Assembly: GCA_937859855.1 (NCBI GenBank)
Contig: CALMAR010000376.1
Coordinates: forward strand, 1-8,260
Direction: 5' to 3'
DNA from: an uncultured Kineosporia sp.
Lineage (GTDB): Bacteria; Actinomycetota; Actinomycetes; Actinomycetales; Kineosporiaceae
Length of the DNA stretch: 8,260 nucleotides
Under the pieces are notes generated by a model. It ran no database searches, was not told the DNA's origin, and saw only the letters and a list, made by a program, of their open reading frames with translations. The translations under genes and the position numbers were made by a program. Positions 6,577-8,260 of the stretch are shown piece by piece (the first letter of the stretch is position 1; every line of letters begins with the position of its first letter).

Positions 6577-6617
6577 GTGCCACCTGTATCGGCAGCTCGT
6601 CCGGATACCTGAGGCAC
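6577..6617 (-). terminator. Possible imperfect hairpin after the exonuclease-like gene
   Basis: GTGCC (6577-6581) pairs with GGCAC (6613-6617), and inside it GTATC (6586-6590) pairs with GATAC (6604-6608), with a 4-by-4 internal loop. It begins 16 bases past the stop of the exonuclease-like gene. The stem is interrupted and lacks a T-tract, so this is a tentative terminator. Confidence 0.3.
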
Positions 6618-6632
6618 AGGCCGGCCAAAATG

Positions 6633-7664
6633 TCATGCCGCCGAACCGGTGGTCGCGCGCACGACCAGATCGGCCAGCACCGCCTCGTGATCAGTGCCAC
6701 GGATCCGCACCGACCGAACCCGGATCGCCGAGAAATCGTGCCTGGACATCAACACGTGATCTATCCGGACCAGCGGGGGCGTGTAGCGGCGGTCAGTGGG
6801 CCAGGTCAGCACCCGCCAGGGCACCAGCACCGATGTCTCAGCGGCGTCCGCCAGTGGACCGGAAAGCACCTCCCGGAAAGGCGCATGGTCGCGGCTCGCG
6901 TTGAAGTCTCCGAGCATGAGCTGGGGACCTGATCCAGCCCGGGCCTGGTGGGCCAGCATGGCCAGGTCCGCGCGCCAGCCCGGTACCCGCCCGGCTATCG
7001 GAGATAACGTGTGCACGCCGATGACCTGGATCTCGCCCACCCCAGGGACGACGGCGCGCACCTTGGGGATCGCGTACTGGGAGGGCAGCCGGCCCTCCGA
7101 GCTCAGGTCCCAGCGCGACCAGATGCCCGAGCCGCCGGCCAGGTTGCCGGCCGGATAGGCCACATGGTGGGGCAACTGCGCACCGGCCGCCGCGCTGAAC
7201 CTGGTCTCGAACTCCTCGGTCATCTCCTGGACGGCGACCAGGTCGATCGAGTCCGAGTGCACCAGCCGGGCCAGTTCGCCGACGTCGGCCCCGCCGAACT
7301 GGGCATTGATGGTCAGCACCCGAATCGGCGTGCCGTCGGGGACCGGGTTGGCCGACAGCCGGGCCAGCACAGCCGGAGCCATCCAGGCCAGGTGAACACC
7401 GAGCAACAGGCCGGCGAAGGCGGCCAGCCACCAGGATCTCAGCAGCAACAGCATGATCAGTGCGAGCGCCCAGCCCACCGCGGCGATCGGGGCGAACGGC
7501 GCGGCCTGCGCCGTCCAGTCGGTGTCTCCGCCGGTCAGCCGGGCGCCGGTGACGCTGAGCAGGGGCACGAACCCGATCACCAGCAGGGTGATCACAACGA
7601 TCCTCAGCACCCGCCCGGCCGCCTTCACCGGCTCGGACCGGCGGACCGGCCCGGGCAGGCGCAC
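6633..7664 (-). CDS. Membrane-anchored endonuclease/exonuclease/phosphatase (EEP) family protein
   Basis: This 343-residue protein has three N-terminal hydrophobic segments (about 19-38, 58-76 and 78-100) and then an EEP fold, the metal-dependent phosphodiesterase fold shared by exonuclease III, DNase I and sphingomyelinases. Visible active-site elements in order are N120 (VLTINAQ), E147 (VAVQEM), H218 (GVHTLSP), D253 and N255 (LGDFNAS), D302-H303 (IDHVLMS) and D325-H326 (GTDHEAV). The complete set suggests an active enzyme, with the catalytic domain probably on the outer face of the membrane. The substrate (nucleic acid, phospholipid or another phosphodiester) cannot be decided. The start is a GTG at 7664 with no clear ribosome-binding site. 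It follows the acetyltransferase stop by 14 bp, so translational coupling within one transcript is likely. Other GTG codons at residues 13 and 19 are alternatives that would still leave the membrane part largely intact. Confidence 0.9.
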   Translation of the reverse strand: MRLPGPVRRSEPVKAAGRVLRIVVITLLVIGFVPLLSVTGARLTGGDTDWTAQAAPFAPIAAVGWALALIMLLLLRSWWLAAFAGLLLGVHLAWMAPAVLARLSANPVPDGTPIRVLTINAQFGGADVGELARLVHSDSIDLVAVQEMTEEFETRFSAAAGAQLPHHVAYPAGNLAGGSGIWSRWDLSSEGRLPSQYAIPKVRAVVPGVGEIQVIGVHTLSPIAGRVPGWRADLAMLAHQARAGSGPQLMLGDFNASRDHAPFREVLSGPLADAAETSVLVPWRVLTWPTDRRYTPPLVRIDHVLMSRHDFSAIRVRSVRIRGTDHEAVLADLVVRATTGSAA

Positions 7665-7678
7665 CGGCGGGGCACGGG

Positions 7679-8257
7679 TCAGATCCAGATTGCCGGATCG
7701 ACGGCGTCGTGCAGATCGGCGTCGCTGATCCGCGGATGCCGGATCTGACCAGGCACGCCAACCACCACCGAGTCAGCCGGAACGTCGCGGACGACAACGG
7801 CATTGGCGCCGATCTGCGCTCCGGCGCCGACCACGATCGGCCCCAGGACCCGGGCTCCGGCGCCGATGGTGACACCGTCCTCGATGGTGGGATGCCGCTT
7901 GACCGGTTGCAGGCTGCGGCCGCCGAGGGTCACGTCCTGATAGAGCACGACGTCGTCGCCGATCTCGGAGGTCTCGCCGATCACCACGCCGGTACCGTGA
8001 TCGATGAAGAACCGGCGGCCGATGCGGGCGCCCGGGTGGATCTCGACCCCGGTCAGCGTCCTGGTCCACAGCGACAGCACCCGGGCAGGCACCTTGGCCA
8101 TCGGCCGCTGCCACATCCGATGCGTCAGCCGGTGCATCCAGATCGCGTGCATGCCCGGGTAACCCAGCAGGATCTCGGTCCGGCTGCGAGCGGCCGGGTC
8201 ACGCGCCAGCGCGGCCTCCAGATCCTCCCGCCGGCGCGCCACCCCCTCGGCCCGCAC
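7679..8257 (-). CDS. cysE: Serine O-acetyltransferase (start at or beyond window edge)
   Basis: The enzyme acetylates L-serine from acetyl-CoA to give O-acetylserine, the first step of cysteine synthesis. The 192 visible residues match the short CysE/EpsC form. An N-terminal helical part ([26 protein letters not shown]) is followed by left-handed beta-helix hexapeptide repeats. Key residues are E72 (VEIHPGA), D86-H87 ([12 protein letters not shown]), QDVTLGG (107-113), the KRHP motif with H122, and GANAVVV (150-156). By comparison with E. coli CysE, H87 corresponds to catalytic His158 and H122 to His193. The position of Asp143 is a glutamate, as in many short-form enzymes. The GTG at 8257 is only one codon from the right edge and the frame stays open, so the true start may lie outside. 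V7 is a second option but has no spaced ribosome-binding site. A cysteine synthase gene (cysK) is often adjacent and might lie just outside; this cannot be seen here. Confidence 0.92.
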   Translation of the reverse strand: MRAEGVARRREDLEAALARDPAARSRTEILLGYPGMHAIWMHRLTHRMWQRPMAKVPARVLSLWTRTLTGVEIHPGARIGRRFFIDHGTGVVIGETSEIGDDVVLYQDVTLGGRSLQPVKRHPTIEDGVTIGAGARVLGPIVVGAGAQIGANAVVVRDVPADSVVVGVPGQIRHPRISDADLHDAVDPAIWI

Positions 8258-8260
8258 GAA

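Noticed and set aside
6838..7875. 345-residue minus-strand frame opposite in phase to the EEP and acetyltransferase genes
   Set aside because: It overlaps two genes with complete active-site motifs; its translation is R/G/P-rich with no domain.

Overview
The window is high-GC DNA with strong G/C bias at third codon positions, long overlapping shadow frames and GTG starts. The protein families also point to an actinobacterium (Actinomycetota): a STAND-type ATPase regulator with a long TPR-like tail, an HHE hemerythrin protein, a membrane PAS-GGDEF-EAL protein and a short serine acetyltransferase. Genus cannot be fixed from the sequence.

Layout, left to right. Bases 70-2058 (+) encode the C-terminal part of an AAA/STAND ATPase regulator. 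The nucleotide-binding half is absent, and the natural frame is closed by a stop at 37-39, so the gene is either 5'-truncated or broken. It converges on 2093-2785 (-), an HHE hemerythrin-domain protein with its own clear ribosome-binding site. From 2786 to 3538 lies a mainly non-coding stretch. It holds a possible 37-codon acidic, proline-rich ORF (3009-3122, -), a strong 13-bp hairpin (3151-3183) and a tRNA-Ser(UGA) gene (3252-3338, -). A second hairpin (3489-3515) follows the end of the next gene. Bases 3539-6019 (-) encode a large membrane c-di-GMP enzyme with MASE-like sensor, PAS, GGDEF and EAL domains. Bases 6158-6445 (-) encode a small zinc-ribbon-like protein whose upstream region carries a perfect 16-bp palindrome (6527-6542). 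Bases 6633-7664 (-) encode a membrane-anchored endonuclease/exonuclease/phosphatase-fold protein. It starts 14 bp after serine O-acetyltransferase (7679 to about 8257, -), whose start lies at or beyond the right edge.

Everything except the ATPase fragment is on the minus strand. Only the acetyltransferase and exonuclease-like genes are close enough to suggest one transcript; the others have 139-520 bp gaps and probably have their own promoters. The genes do not form an obvious pathway. They cover cysteine biosynthesis, a membrane hydrolase, c-di-GMP signalling, a tRNA and an oxygen/NO/iron-type stress protein, which looks like ordinary core chromosome. No mobile element, CRISPR array or defence cassette is visible. 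The points most worth a second look are the broken ATPase gene, the histidine-rich membrane sensor domain of the c-di-GMP enzyme, the orphan zinc-ribbon protein with its palindrome, and the possible mini-ORF beside the tRNA.
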